DNA of 64,000 nucleotides from NCBI GenBank assembly GCA_045805565.1, contig JBJMKZ010000017.1:38905-102904 (forward strand), read 5' to 3'. This DNA comes from DATAEY01 sp045805565. GTDB taxonomy: Bacteria; Actinomycetota; Thermoleophilia; Solirubrobacterales; Solirubrobacteraceae. Both the position numbers and the translations under genes were made by a program. Within the stretch, counting starts at the first letter, position 1; each line of letters opens with the position of its first letter. The notes beneath the pieces are model-generated. The model was not told where the DNA came from, did no database searches, and saw only the letters and a program-made list of their open reading frames with translations. Shown piece after piece: positions 8,258 through 17,515 of this stretch.

Positions 8258-9031
8258 GTGCATCGCGCCCTGGCTGCCGTACGCGACATCCTCGACCACC
8301 TCGACGCGCTGCTGCACAGCGAGCGCTTCGACGACTACGGACCCAACGGGCTGCAGGTTCCAGGCCGTGACCAGGTCGACGTGGTCGCCTGCGGCGTGTC
8401 GGCCCATCGCGAGCTGTTCGAGCGCGCCGCGGCAGCCGGAGCCGGGCTGGTGCTGGTCCACCACGGCCTGTTCTGGGATCGGGCGCCGCGGCGGCTGTCC
8501 CCGACCCTGGCCGCCCGCCTCCGCGTGCTGCTGGAGCACGGCATCAACCTGGCGGCGTACCACCTCCCGCTCGACGCCCACCCCGAGGTCGGCAACAACG
8601 GCCTGATCGCCGAAGGGCTGGGGTGCGAGGCGCGCCAGCCGTTCGGCCTCCACCACGGCGTTCCCATCGGCGTGAGCGCCCGTTTCGCAGATGACGGCGT
8701 GCCCGCAGCCGAGCTGTTCCGGCGGGTCGAGAGGCTCACGGGTCGCAGCCCGCTGGTGTTCGAGAGCGGCCCGGATCGCGTGCGCTCGATCGGCATCGTC
8801 TCGGGTGGCGGCGCGGGAAGCCTGAGCGAGGCGGTGGAGGAGGGTCTCGACGCCTTCCTCACTGGCGAGCCCGCCGAGCCGGCCATGGAGGAGGCCCGCG
8901 AGGCGGGCATCCACTTCGTGGCAGCCGGGCACTACGCCACCGAGACGTTCGGGATCCGACGCCTGGGGGAGCTCGTGGCGGAGCGCTTCGGGGTCGAGAA
9001 TCGGTTCATCGACGTCCCCAACCCGGTATGA
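8258..9031 (+). CDS. Nif3-like dinuclear metal-centre protein (GTP cyclohydrolase I type 2/NIF3 family)
   Basis: 257 residues from a GTG start. Family metal-binding landmarks are visible: DYGPNGLQV near the N-terminus, VLVHHGLFW, AAYHLPLDAHPEVGNN in the middle and AGHYATETFG near the C-terminus. These histidines, aspartate and glutamate bind two metals in Nif3 structures. The biochemical function of the family is not firmly established. The gene stands alone between tRNA-Pro and the next promoter. Confidence 0.87.
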   Translation: MHRALAAVRDILDHLDALLHSERFDDYGPNGLQVPGRDQVDVVACGVSAHRELFERAAAAGAGLVLVHHGLFWDRAPRRLSPTLAARLRVLLEHGINLAAYHLPLDAHPEVGNNGLIAEGLGCEARQPFGLHHGVPIGVSARFADDGVPAAELFRRVERLTGRSPLVFESGPDRVRSIGIVSGGGAGSLSEAVEEGLDAFLTGEPAEPAMEEAREAGIHFVAAGHYATETFGIRRLGELVAERFGVENRFIDVPNPV

Positions 9032-9052
9032 GGGAGGTCGTCGCAGGCGGCG

Positions 9053-9081
9053 TTGAGCGCGTCTGGCCGAAGGTATATATA
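9053..9081 (+). promoter_or_regulatory. Candidate sigma-70-type promoter
   Basis: TTGAGC (9053-9058), a 17-nt spacer, then TATATA (9076-9081). This AT-rich block is unusual in the surrounding GC-rich sequence. It lies 36 nt before the start of the small protein at 9117, which has an AGGGAGG ribosome-binding site. Confidence 0.5.
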
Positions 9082-9116
9082 TCCGGGTCGAGCAACCTCG
9101 AGGGAGGATTCTCCGC

Positions 9117-9296
9117 ATGCCAGTTCACCTGACGCCCACGGAGCTCGCCCGCGAATCCGGGCTGGACCGCCGGGAGGTGATCCGGAAGTGCATGGAGCTG
9201 GGAGTGCCGATCTTCGAAGGTCGGATCGACAAGACCCTGTTCGACAGCACCCTCCGCCAAGAGGCGCAGCCGCAGCAGCAGGCCGCCCGAGCCTGA
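9117..9296 (+). CDS. Small winged-helix-like protein (IF2_N-like)
   Basis: 59 residues from ATG 9117, with a strong AGGGAGG site. The order LTPTELARESGLDRREVIRK-CMELGVPIFEGRID matches the small helical fold seen in the IF-2 N-terminal domain and related helix-turn-helix proteins: helix, turn, helix, then a short extended segment. The tail is Gln/Ala-rich. It has its own promoter. Function unknown; nucleic acid binding is inferred. Confidence 0.65.
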   Translation: MPVHLTPTELARESGLDRREVIRKCMELGVPIFEGRIDKTLFDSTLRQEAQPQQQAARA

Positions 9297-9384
9297 GTCC
9301 CGGCCGGCACGCGTGGGCCTGACCGCGCGTCCGGATCTCGCGTCGGCGCGACTAGAATCTCGCCCTTCCGACCTCGGAGGAGAG

Positions 9385-11175
9385 ATGGAGGCCACGACCG
9401 CGCGCACCCCTGAGTCGTCGACCGGCTCGCGAACCATCGCCGACCTGCTGCCCAGGGCCGCGGACAAGCACGCCGACCGCACCGCGGTCCGCTACAAGCG
9501 CGCGGGTGAATGGCACGCCGTCTCGTTCGAGGAGGTGGGCCGCATCGTGCGCGAGATCGGCCTCGGACTGATCGCACTGGGAATCGAGCCCGGCGACCGC
9601 GTCTGCATCCTCTCCCAGACCCGTCCTGAGTGGACCTACTGCGACTTCGCCATCCCGAGCGCCGGCGGGGTGGTGGTGCCGATCTATCCCACCAACTCGC
9701 CGGAGGAGTGTGAGTGGGTGGCGGGCAACTCCGACGCTCGCGCGGTCGTCTGCGAGAACCCGGCCCAACTGGGCAAGGTCGCCGAGATCCGCGAGCGCCT
9801 CCCCCAGCTGAGAACGGTCATCGTGATCGAGTCCGGCGGCGACACCGGCGACGCCATCTCGCTGGAGGAGGTGCGCGAGCGTGGACGCGCCGTGGATCCA
9901 GCCGAGCTGGACCGCCGGATCGAGGCGATCGGTCCCGAGGACCCCTTCACGTTCATCTACACATCGGGGACCACAGGGCCCCCGAAGGGCTGCGTCCTCG
10001 CGCACGGCAACTACCGCGAAGTCCTGAACATGTGCGAGGCCAACAGCATCCTGGAGAGCGGCGAGGTGACCTACCTCTACCTGCCGCTCGCCCACTCGTT
10101 CGCCCTGCTCGTACAGCTGCTCTCGTTCGATCTGGGCGGCGAGCTCGCCTACTTCGGCGGCGACACCAAGCAGATCATCGCCGAGCTCACCGAGATCAGG
10201 CCAACGTACTTCCCGTCGGTGCCGCGCATCTTCGAGAAGCTGTACACGCTGGTCACCGCGAACGGCGATCCGGACAAGATCCGCCAGGCGGTGAAGGTGG
10301 GAATGAAGGTCCGCCGGCTCAGGCAGGCCGGTGAGGAGATCGGCCCCGAGCTTCAGGACGCCTTCGACCAAGCCGACGAGCAGCTGTTCTCCAAGGTCCG
10401 CGCGGCGTTCGGCGGCCGGGTGCGCCAGGCGGTAACCGGCGCCGCCCCGATCGCTCCCGAGATCCTCGAGTTCTTCTACGCCTGCGGCGTGCCGGTGCTC
10501 GAGGGCTACGGCATGACCGAGACGGCGACGGTGGCGACGTACTCGACGATCGAGGAGCACAAGTTCGGAACCGTGGGGCGGCTGCTACCGGGCGTGGAGG
10601 CGAAGATCGCCGATGACGGCGAGCTGCTGCTCAAGGGCGCCAACATCTTCCAGGGCTACTACAAGAACGCCGACGCGTCGTTCGGCGCCATCGAGGACGG
10701 ATGGCTGCACACCGGAGATCTGGGCTCGATCGACGAGGACGGCTATCTCCGGATCACCGGGCGCAAGAAGGACATCATCATCACCGCCGGCGGCAAGAAC
10801 CTCACGCCCGCGAACATCGAGAACGACCTCAAGCAGTCCCGCTGGATCTCGCAGGCGGTGATGCACGGCGATCGGCGGCCCTTCCCGGTGATCCTGATCA
10901 CACTCGACCCGGAGGAGATCGTGCAGTTCGCCCGCGAGCACGGGCTTGCCGAGGACGTCGCCGCGCTCAGCCGCGATCCGAAGGTGCACGACCTGATCCA
11001 GGGCGTGGTCGACGCGGTGAACCGCAAGTACGCCCAGGTCGAGCAGGTGAAGCGGTTCGCCATACTCGACCATGACCTCTCCCAGGAAGGCGGAGAGCTG
11101 ACCCCGACGCTCAAGGTCAAGCGCAACGTGGTCAACGAGAAGTACAGGGAAGTCTTCGATTCGCTTTACCGCTAG
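9385..11175 (+). CDS. AMP-dependent acyl-CoA synthetase (long-chain FACL type)
   Basis: 596 residues from ATG 9385 with GGAGG just upstream. Acyl-adenylating motifs: P-loop-like YTSGTTGPPKGC near residue 195, the A5 motif GYGMTETATVATYS, the A7/A8 segment HTGDLGSIDEDGYL then ITGRKKDIIITAGGKNL, and the C-terminal lysine region TPTLKVKRN. The large lid insertion before the A5 motif is typical of long-chain fatty acid:CoA ligases. Activates a carboxylic acid via acyl-AMP. Confidence 0.9.
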   Translation: MEATTARTPESSTGSRTIADLLPRAADKHADRTAVRYKRAGEWHAVSFEEVGRIVREIGLGLIALGIEPGDRVCILSQTRPEWTYCDFAIPSAGGVVVPIYPTNSPEECEWVAGNSDARAVVCENPAQLGKVAEIRERLPQLRTVIVIESGGDTGDAISLEEVRERGRAVDPAELDRRIEAIGPEDPFTFIYTSGTTGPPKGCVLAHGNYREVLNMCEANSILESGEVTYLYLPLAHSFALLVQLLSFDLGGELAYFGGDTKQIIAELTEIRPTYFPSVPRIFEKLYTLVTANGDPDKIRQAVKVGMKVRRLRQAGEEIGPELQDAFDQADEQLFSKVRAAFGGRVRQAVTGAAPIAPEILEFFYACGVPVLEGYGMTETATVATYSTIEEHKFGTVGRLLPGVEAKIADDGELLLKGANIFQGYYKNADASFGAIEDGWLHTGDLGSIDEDGYLRITGRKKDIIITAGGKNLTPANIENDLKQSRWISQAVMHGDRRPFPVILITLDPEEIVQFAREHGLAEDVAALSRDPKVHDLIQGVVDAVNRKYAQVEQVKRFAILDHDLSQEGGELTPTLKVKRNVVNEKYREVFDSLYR

Positions 11176-11238
11176 GCGCTACCTTTTGGCTGGGCGCCCT
11201 TCGTACGGTCGGACCGGCCGCACGGAGGGCGGTGGCGC

Positions 11239-11715
11239 GTGATGAGGACCGACCCCACCGACAACGGAGGACTGTTCATCGGTCGGCGACCCGGGACCCG
11301 GCCGATCCGCTACCGCGCGCTTCCCGAGTACGGCAGCCCCTGGCGCCAGGCGATCGATCGGAGCCTCGCGCTCATGCTGCTCCTGATGATGGTCGCCGTA
11401 TGCCTGCTGTTCTGGGGTCCCCTGCCGGTCGCCTGGATGTGGGTGGGCTCGCAGGTCGACTACTTGTCGGGCAGCACGTTCCTGGGCATGGTCGTCGCCT
11501 TCTTCGGACTGCTGATGACCCTGCTGGTCGGGCTGATGGTCATGCGGCGGCTCGACCTGATGTGGATCCTCGTGCGTCGCGCCGGCGGCCACGATCAGCG
11601 CGAGGGGATGATCGGTCGTGTCTTCGCCGTGTCCGCCGCGATCGGCGCCGCGGTCTTCTTCGGGTGGCTGCTGCTGGTGGGCGGCCTGACCCCACAGCTC
11701 GCCCCCACCGTGTGA
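11239..11715 (+). CDS. Hypothetical membrane protein, three hydrophobic segments
   Basis: 158 residues. Hydrophobic segments lie near residues 44-68, 80-105 and 128-150, with a cytoplasmic-looking basic N-terminus. GTG 11239 and ATG 11242 are both possible starts. It sits between the acyl-CoA synthetase and the HisC-like gene on the same strand. No recognised family. Confidence 0.6.
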   Translation: MMRTDPTDNGGLFIGRRPGTRPIRYRALPEYGSPWRQAIDRSLALMLLLMMVAVCLLFWGPLPVAWMWVGSQVDYLSGSTFLGMVVAFFGLLMTLLVGLMVMRRLDLMWILVRRAGGHDQREGMIGRVFAVSAAIGAAVFFGWLLLVGGLTPQLAPTV

Positions 11716-11747
11716 GCCGATCCGTGCCCGGAGCCGGCTGAGCTGGA

Positions 11748-12857
11748 ATGGGGCTGCTCGACTACTACCGGCAGTTCGAGGGCATGGCCGACGCGGAGGT
11801 CAGCGCCGAGCTGCGCGCCCGGGCCCAGGAACGCCGCCGCCGCGCGCTGGCCCGGATCGACCCGCTCGACCTCTCGGCCACGACCTGGCACGAGTTCCCG
11901 CATCCCGATGTGGTCGCCGCGATCACCTATGCCGCCCGGCGCGGAATCAACCGCGCGCCGGATCCGGGGACCAGCGAGCTGCGGCGCGAGCTCGGTCACC
12001 GGCATGGCCTGGAGGCCGACCGCGTCGCGGTGGGAAACGGAGCGTCAGAGCTGCTCGTGACCGCGACCCGGGAGCTGATGGGCGCCGGGGACGAGCTGGT
12101 CACGCCCTGGCCTTCGTATCCGCTCTACCCACTCATGGCGCGGTGGGCCGGGGGTCGAGCGGTCCCGGTGCACGACGGCCACGATCCCGAGGCGTTGCTG
12201 TCGGCGGTCACCGAGCGCACCCGGGTCGTGGCCCTGTGCAACCCGAACGACCCCACCGGCGCCTACCTGGCCGTCGATCGCCTGCGCGATCTGCTGGAGC
12301 GGCTTCCGGACGGGGTCACGGTCCTCCTCGACGAGGCGCTGGGCGACTTCGTGGACGCCGAGCCGCCGGGCGCGTCGCTCGGCCTGCTCGACGATTTCCC
12401 CGGGCTGCTGACCTTCCGCAGCTTCTCGAAGGCTTACGGGCTGGCCGGCATGCGGTGCGGGTACGTGCTCGGAGGTCCCGGTTCCGAGACGCTCATCGAT
12501 CGGCTCCACCCGGCGCTGGGCATATCGGACGTCGTCCAGGCGGGCGCCCTGGACGCGGTTCGCAAGTGCGGCCCGCTGGTCGCGCGACGTCGGGAGGTGG
12601 TGGCGGCCGAGCGTCGCCGGGCGATGGAGGCGCTCGCCGAGCTGCCCCTGGACGTCTTTCCAAGCCAGGCGAACTTCCTGTGGCTGAGTGCGCGCGGACT
12701 CAGCGGGCACGAGCTCAGCGCCCGACTGGGCCGGTCGCGCGTGATCGTCTATATCGGCGGCGAGATCGGCTCCCCGGACCACGTGCGGGTGGCGCTCCAG
12801 AGCCCCCCGGCGACCGACCGGCTGCTGGAGGCGCTGCGCCAGGCGCTAGCTGCCTGA
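11748..12857 (+). CDS. HisC-like pyridoxal-phosphate aminotransferase
   Basis: 369 residues, fold type I, class I/II aminotransferase. Landmarks are ATTWHEFPHP, NPNDPTGAYL, the aspartate in VLLDEALGDF, and FRSFSKAYGLAGMRCGY with the PLP lysine. Overall closest to histidinol-phosphate or related aminotransferases. With no his genes near, aromatic or other amino acid specificity is possible. A hairpin follows the stop. Confidence 0.82.
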   Translation: MGLLDYYRQFEGMADAEVSAELRARAQERRRRALARIDPLDLSATTWHEFPHPDVVAAITYAARRGINRAPDPGTSELRRELGHRHGLEADRVAVGNGASELLVTATRELMGAGDELVTPWPSYPLYPLMARWAGGRAVPVHDGHDPEALLSAVTERTRVVALCNPNDPTGAYLAVDRLRDLLERLPDGVTVLLDEALGDFVDAEPPGASLGLLDDFPGLLTFRSFSKAYGLAGMRCGYVLGGPGSETLIDRLHPALGISDVVQAGALDAVRKCGPLVARRREVVAAERRRAMEALAELPLDVFPSQANFLWLSARGLSGHELSARLGRSRVIVYIGGEIGSPDHVRVALQSPPATDRLLEALRQALAA

Positions 12858-12865
12858 ACAGCGGA

Positions 12866-12886
12866 GCCTGCGCTGTTTGCGCAGGC
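12866..12886. terminator. Bidirectional terminator-like hairpin between convergent genes
   Basis: Perfect 8-bp stem GCCTGCGC/GCGCAGGC with loop TGTTT, centred in the 33-nt gap between the convergent HisC-like and patatin genes. There is no long T-run, so strength is uncertain. Confidence 0.55.
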
Positions 12887-12890
12887 GGAG

Positions 12891-14174
12891 CTACTCCTCG
12901 GCCGACTGACGGAGCAGCGCGCCGGTGGTCTGCTCGAGGATCTTCCGCCAAGCCCGAGTGCGCTCGCGCTCGGCGGCGAAGTGCTTGACGACCTTGCGGA
13001 CGCGGGTCGCCGAGATCTCGATCCCGTGGCGCTCGCAGATCTCGCGGAAGTGGTGGTAGTCCTTGGCCAGCCTCAGCGTGACCGACTCGAAGCCGTGCCG
13101 GGCGATGTCCAGACGCGAGGCGAAGTTGAGGATGCTGGTCCTGAACATCAGCTCGTCGTCGGGCTCGGGCTCGATCAGCACGATGTCAACCCCGGGATAG
13201 CGCTGCTCCCACTGCCGGGCGACCTCGTGGAGGCGCTGGTAGGCGAGCAGCTTGAACGCCTGGTAGCCGATCTGGGGAAACCCCATGTCGGAGACGCGCC
13301 GGACGCGTGAGCCGGTCAGCGTGGGGACGCGCTTGGAGAAGTCGTTGACGAAGGGGACGAGCGGGTTGACCACCACCACGAACTTGGCCCCGGCCTCGAC
13401 GGCGATGTCGATGTTGGTGGTGGAGACGATTCCTCCGTCCACTAGCTCTCGCCCCTTGATCTCCACCGGCTGGTAGACCATCGGGAGCGCCGTCGAGGCC
13501 GCCACGGCGGATGAGACCGGGACGTCGTCCCAGCCGCTCGCCCCGAAGACGATCCGCTCGCAGGTATCCAGGTCGGTGGCGGCCAGGTACAGCTCGGGGT
13601 CCAGCAGGCGGAAGTCGTCGGTGCGGTCGGGATCCGAGAGGACGCTGCGGACGTAGCGCTCGATGCCCGAGCCCGAGTACAGCCCCGATGGCAACACCTC
13701 CGCCAGCCCGATGACCACGTCCATGGCGGACATCTGGGAACCCAGCGAGCTGAGCAGCGTCCGGGCCAGGCCGACCATCCGGAAGGGAAGGCGTGAGACG
13801 CTGGTCACGAGCTCCCCGATGTTCGGGCGCAGCAGCTGGTCGAGGTCGACGTCGCGGAACGACGAGGGGACCTGGCGGTTGACGACCCGCATCATCTCCT
13901 CGGGCGTGATTCCGTTGGCCACCAGCGCGGCGACGAAGGAGCCGGCGCTGGTACCGACATAGATGTCGAACTCGTTGACCGTCCGGTTCACCGAGAGGAG
14001 ATCGAGGGCGCGCAGGGCGCCGATCTCGTACACCCCGCCGGTGAACCCGCCGCCTCCGAGCACGAGGGCGGTCTTGGACCGTGCGCGGCCGCGGCGCACC
14101 GGCTTGACGGCGGCCCGGCCTCTGGGCTTGCCCTGAGCCTCCAGCTTGACGACCTTGCCCATGCCGAACTGCAT
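12891..14174 (-). CDS. Patatin-like phospholipase
   Basis: 427 residues from ATG 14174. The oxyanion-hole glycine motif GGGGFTGGVYEIGAL precedes the nucleophile elbow GTSAGSF, and the catalytic aspartate is in LVDGGIVS. Together these form the Ser/Asp dyad of patatin. A basic N-terminal segment (residues 10-40) and a long C-terminal helical part complete it. Divergent from dacB by 67 nt. Predicted acyl hydrolase acting on membrane or storage lipid. Confidence 0.85.
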   Translation of the reverse strand: MQFGMGKVVKLEAQGKPRGRAAVKPVRRGRARSKTALVLGGGGFTGGVYEIGALRALDLLSVNRTVNEFDIYVGTSAGSFVAALVANGITPEEMMRVVNRQVPSSFRDVDLDQLLRPNIGELVTSVSRLPFRMVGLARTLLSSLGSQMSAMDVVIGLAEVLPSGLYSGSGIERYVRSVLSDPDRTDDFRLLDPELYLAATDLDTCERIVFGASGWDDVPVSSAVAASTALPMVYQPVEIKGRELVDGGIVSTTNIDIAVEAGAKFVVVVNPLVPFVNDFSKRVPTLTGSRVRRVSDMGFPQIGYQAFKLLAYQRLHEVARQWEQRYPGVDIVLIEPEPDDELMFRTSILNFASRLDIARHGFESVTLRLAKDYHHFREICERHGIEISATRVRKVVKHFAAERERTRAWRKILEQTTGALLRQSAEE

Positions 14175-14241
14175 TGTACGGCGCTGTTCAGTGGGCTGAC
14201 GGCTCGCGCGACTCCGCCCGACGGCAGGTGTTCCAACCGCC

Positions 14242-15504
14242 GTGCGAAGTGCCCGCTCGCTGCTCGCCTGCTTGGCGGTGACCGCGGCGCTGTGGCCGGC
14301 CGCCCCGGCCGCCGCGCTGACACCGGATTCCGCCCTGGCGGCATCGCTGGCCCGGTCGATGCGGCCCGCCGGGGGGTCGTCGGGCGCGATCGTCGTCGAC
14401 GAGACGAGTGGGCGGATCCTGTTCTCGCTGCGGGCCGACACCGCCCGGGTGCCGGCCTCCAACGAGAAGCTCTACACCACCTCGACCGCGCTCCTGCGCT
14501 TTGGGCCGCGCGGGACGCTGCTCACCCGCGTGCTCGGGGTCGGCAGGCTGGACGCCGGCGGGACGTTCACCGGGGCGCTCTACCTGCGCGGCGGCGGCGA
14601 CCCCACGTTCGGGTCGGTGAGCTTCACCCGGCGCGCCTACGGGACCGGCGCCACGGCGGACGACCTGGCCCGGCGCCTGGCGGCCGCCGGGATCCGGCGC
14701 GTGCACGGATCGGTGATGGGAGACGAGTCCGCCTTCGACCGCCGGCGCGGCAGCTACAGCTTCGGGATCTCGCTGGACATCGGAGGTCCGCTCAGCGCCC
14801 TGTCGTTCAACCGCGGCCTGTCCACCGAGAGCGGCCGCGGCTATCAGCGCCGCCCGGCCACCTTCGCGGCCGCCCAGCTGACCGCCGCGCTGCGTGGACG
14901 CGGGATCGCGGTCACCGGCGCGCCGGGTGAGCGGATCACCCCGGCCGGCGCGCGAGAGCTGGCCAGAGAGCCTTCGCCGCCGATGTCGACGCTGGTGGCG
15001 CTGACCAACCGCCCCTCCGACAACTTCTTCGCCGAGACGCTCATCAAGGCCCTGGGGGCGAGCTTCCTGCACCGGGGCACCACCGCCGGCGGCGCTGCGG
15101 TCGTGCGGGCCCGGATGGGCGAGCTCGGCATCCACCCGCGCGCGGTGGACGGGTCGGGGCTGTCTCGGGCCAACCTCACCACTCCCAGGCAGGTGGTGCG
15201 ACTGCTCGTCGCGATGGACCGCTCGCCCGCGGTGGCGGCGGCCTTCCGCAACTCGCTCGCGGTCGCCGGGAGGTCGGGCACGCTGGCGCCCCGCATGCGG
15301 GGCACCGCCGCCGCGGGCCGCTGCCGGGGGAAGACCGGAACGCTGAGCGGGGTCTCCGCCCTATCCGGCTATTGCGACACCATCGGCGGCCGGCGGCTGG
15401 CCTTCTCGGTCCTGATGAACGGTGTGAGCGTCTACGGCGCCCGGGCGCTCCAGAACGCGATGGCGGCGGCGATCGCGCGCTATTCGGTCAGTCGCGCCGG
15501 CTGA
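14242..15504 (+). CDS. dacB: D-alanyl-D-alanine carboxypeptidase/endopeptidase (PBP4, S13 family)
   Basis: 420 residues with a signal peptide (hydrophobic residues 5-20, then AAPAAA). Penicillin-binding motifs are complete: SxxK as ASNEKLYT, SxN as RPSDNFFAE and KTG as CRGKTGTLSG. The insertion between SxxK and SxN is that of S13 enzymes. GTG start at 14242. Acts on peptidoglycan outside the membrane. It ends overlapping the convergent ligA by 17 nt. Confidence 0.9.
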   Translation: MRSARSLLACLAVTAALWPAAPAAALTPDSALAASLARSMRPAGGSSGAIVVDETSGRILFSLRADTARVPASNEKLYTTSTALLRFGPRGTLLTRVLGVGRLDAGGTFTGALYLRGGGDPTFGSVSFTRRAYGTGATADDLARRLAAAGIRRVHGSVMGDESAFDRRRGSYSFGISLDIGGPLSALSFNRGLSTESGRGYQRRPATFAAAQLTAALRGRGIAVTGAPGERITPAGARELAREPSPPMSTLVALTNRPSDNFFAETLIKALGASFLHRGTTAGGAAVVRARMGELGIHPRAVDGSGLSRANLTTPRQVVRLLVAMDRSPAVAAAFRNSLAVAGRSGTLAPRMRGTAAAGRCRGKTGTLSGVSALSGYCDTIGGRRLAFSVLMNGVSVYGARALQNAMAAAIARYSVSRAG

Positions 15505-17515
15505 GCAGGGTCAGCAGCCCCTCCTCGTCGATCACCGGGGTGCCCAGCCGCTCGGCCTTCTCCAGCTTGGAGCCGGGACTGTCGCCCGCCACCACGTAGT
15601 CGGTCTTGCGGGACACCGACGACATCACCCGCCCGCCCGCCGCGAGGATTCGCTCGGTCGCGTCTTCGCGGGTGAGGCTCGGCAGGCTCCCGGTCAGGAC
15701 GAAGCCCTTTCCTGCCAGCGGCCCCTCGGCGGGCCGGGTGCCCTCCTGCTCGAAGCGCAGACCCGCCGCGCGCAGTCGCGTGACCAGCTCCCGCATGCTG
15801 TCGGTTCCCAGCTCCCCGGCCACGATGCCGGCCAGGACGGGGCCGATCCCCGGCGTCTGCGCGATCTCCTCCGGCGAGGCGGCGAGCAGGTCATCGATCG
15901 ACCCGAAGGCGGCGGCGAGGTTCCGGGCGTTCACCTCCCCCACGCCCTCGATCCCCAGGGCGTAGAGGACGCGCGAGAACGGACGCCGCTTGGACGCCTC
16001 GATCGCCTCCACCAGGTTGCGGGCGGAGAGCTCGGCGAAGCCTTCCAACCCGGTGAGCCGGTCGACGGTGAGCTCGTAGATGTCCGCGGCGTTGCGGATC
16101 AGTCCCTCACGCATCAGCTGGGATACCCGTTCCTCGCCCAGCCCCTCGATGTCCATCGCCCCCTTGGCCACGAAGTGCTTGAGCGCCTGCCACTGCTGCC
16201 CGGGGCAGCCGGCGCGGTTGGGGCAGATCGTCCAGACGCTGGCGTCGGGCTTGACCGTCTCGTGACCGCAGGCCGGGCAGCGGTCCGGGGGATGGGGACG
16301 GGGCGAGCGCCGACGGCGCTTGACCGCGTCGGGGGCGGGCGAGATCACCTGGGGGATCACGTCGCCGGCCCGCAGCACGATGACGTCGTCGCCGTCGCGG
16401 ACGTCCTTGCGGGCCAGGTCCTCCTCGTTGTGCAGAGTCGCCAGCTTCACCGTCACCCCGCCCACCACCACCGGCTCGAGCGCGGCGAAGGGGACCATGT
16501 GGCCGGTGCGCCCGACGTTCCAGGCCACGCGCATGAGCCTGGTCACCGCGGTCTGGGAGGGAAACTTCCACGCCACCGCGCCGCGCGGCTCGCGGCCCAC
16601 GACCCCCAGCCGGCGCTGCAGCTCGTGGTCGTTGACCTTGACCACCACGCCGTCGATCTCGTAGTCGAGCGCGTCACGCCGTTCCTGCCAGAAGCGGCAC
16701 TGCGCGATCACCGCGTCGACGTCGCCTAGCAGCGTGACGTCGGGGTTCACGCGAAAGCCGTGCTCGCGCAGCCAGGTGAGGGCCTCCCAGTGGGTCTCGA
16801 ACCTGATGCCCTCGGTGGCTCCGACGCCATAGCACCACATCGACAGCGGTCGCGAGGCGGCAATCCGCGGATCGAGCTGGCGGATCGCCCCGGCGGCGGC
16901 GTTGCGCGGGTTCATGAACGTGCGCTCGCCCGCTGCCGCCCGGCGTTCGTTGAGCGCGGTGAAGCCGTCCAGCGGCATGTACACCTCCCCTCGCACCTCC
17001 ACCAGCTCGGGGCCGCCGTCCAGGGTCACCGGCACCGCCGGGATGGTGCGCAGGTTCTGGGTGACGTCTTCGCCGATTCTCCCGTCTCCCCGCGTGGCGC
17101 CCCGCTCGAGCCGCCCGTCGCGATAGACCAGCGACACTGCCAGGCCGTCGATCTTGGGCTCGGCCACGTACTCGAAATCTGCCTCGTCGATTCCCTCCCG
17201 CGCCAGCCGGTTGCGCATCCGCTCCACCCAGGCGCGCAGCTCCTCCTCGCTGCGGGCGTTGCCGAGGGAGAGCATGGGCTGCAGGTGCTCGACGTGCTCG
17301 AACTTCTCCAGCGGGCGCCCTCCCACCCGCTGGGTCGGCGAGTCAGGGCTGACCAGCTCCGGGTGGCGCGACTCCAGGGCTCGCAGCTCGTCGAGCAGCG
17401 CGTCGTAATCGTCGTCGCCGATCTCCGGCTCGTCGAGGACGTAGTAGCGATGGTCGTGGTGCTGGATCTGGCGGCGCAGCTCGTCCGCGCGCGCCGCCGG
17501 GCTCGTCGTGCTCAC
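15488..17515 (-). CDS. ligA: NAD+-dependent DNA ligase
   Basis: 675 residues. The Ia domain has the HHDHRYYVLD motif. The adenylation lysine is in EPKIDGLAVSL. An OB fold follows, then a four-Cys zinc finger (CPACGH and CPNRAGCPG), helix-hairpin-helix repeats and a C-terminal BRCT domain (GKGFVLTGS to the end). GTG 17515 overlaps the surE stop by 4 nt. Seals nicks during replication and repair. Its place after truA-surE ends the ribosomal supercluster. Confidence 0.95.
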   Translation of the reverse strand: MSTTSPAARADELRRQIQHHDHRYYVLDEPEIGDDDYDALLDELRALESRHPELVSPDSPTQRVGGRPLEKFEHVEHLQPMLSLGNARSEEELRAWVERMRNRLAREGIDEADFEYVAEPKIDGLAVSLVYRDGRLERGATRGDGRIGEDVTQNLRTIPAVPVTLDGGPELVEVRGEVYMPLDGFTALNERRAAAGERTFMNPRNAAAGAIRQLDPRIAASRPLSMWCYGVGATEGIRFETHWEALTWLREHGFRVNPDVTLLGDVDAVIAQCRFWQERRDALDYEIDGVVVKVNDHELQRRLGVVGREPRGAVAWKFPSQTAVTRLMRVAWNVGRTGHMVPFAALEPVVVGGVTVKLATLHNEEDLARKDVRDGDDVIVLRAGDVIPQVISPAPDAVKRRRRSPRPHPPDRCPACGHETVKPDASVWTICPNRAGCPGQQWQALKHFVAKGAMDIEGLGEERVSQLMREGLIRNAADIYELTVDRLTGLEGFAELSARNLVEAIEASKRRPFSRVLYALGIEGVGEVNARNLAAAFGSIDDLLAASPEEIAQTPGIGPVLAGIVAGELGTDSMRELVTRLRAAGLRFEQEGTRPAEGPLAGKGFVLTGSLPSLTREDATERILAAGGRVMSSVSRKTDYVVAGDSPGSKLEKAERLGTPVIDEEGLLTLLSRRD

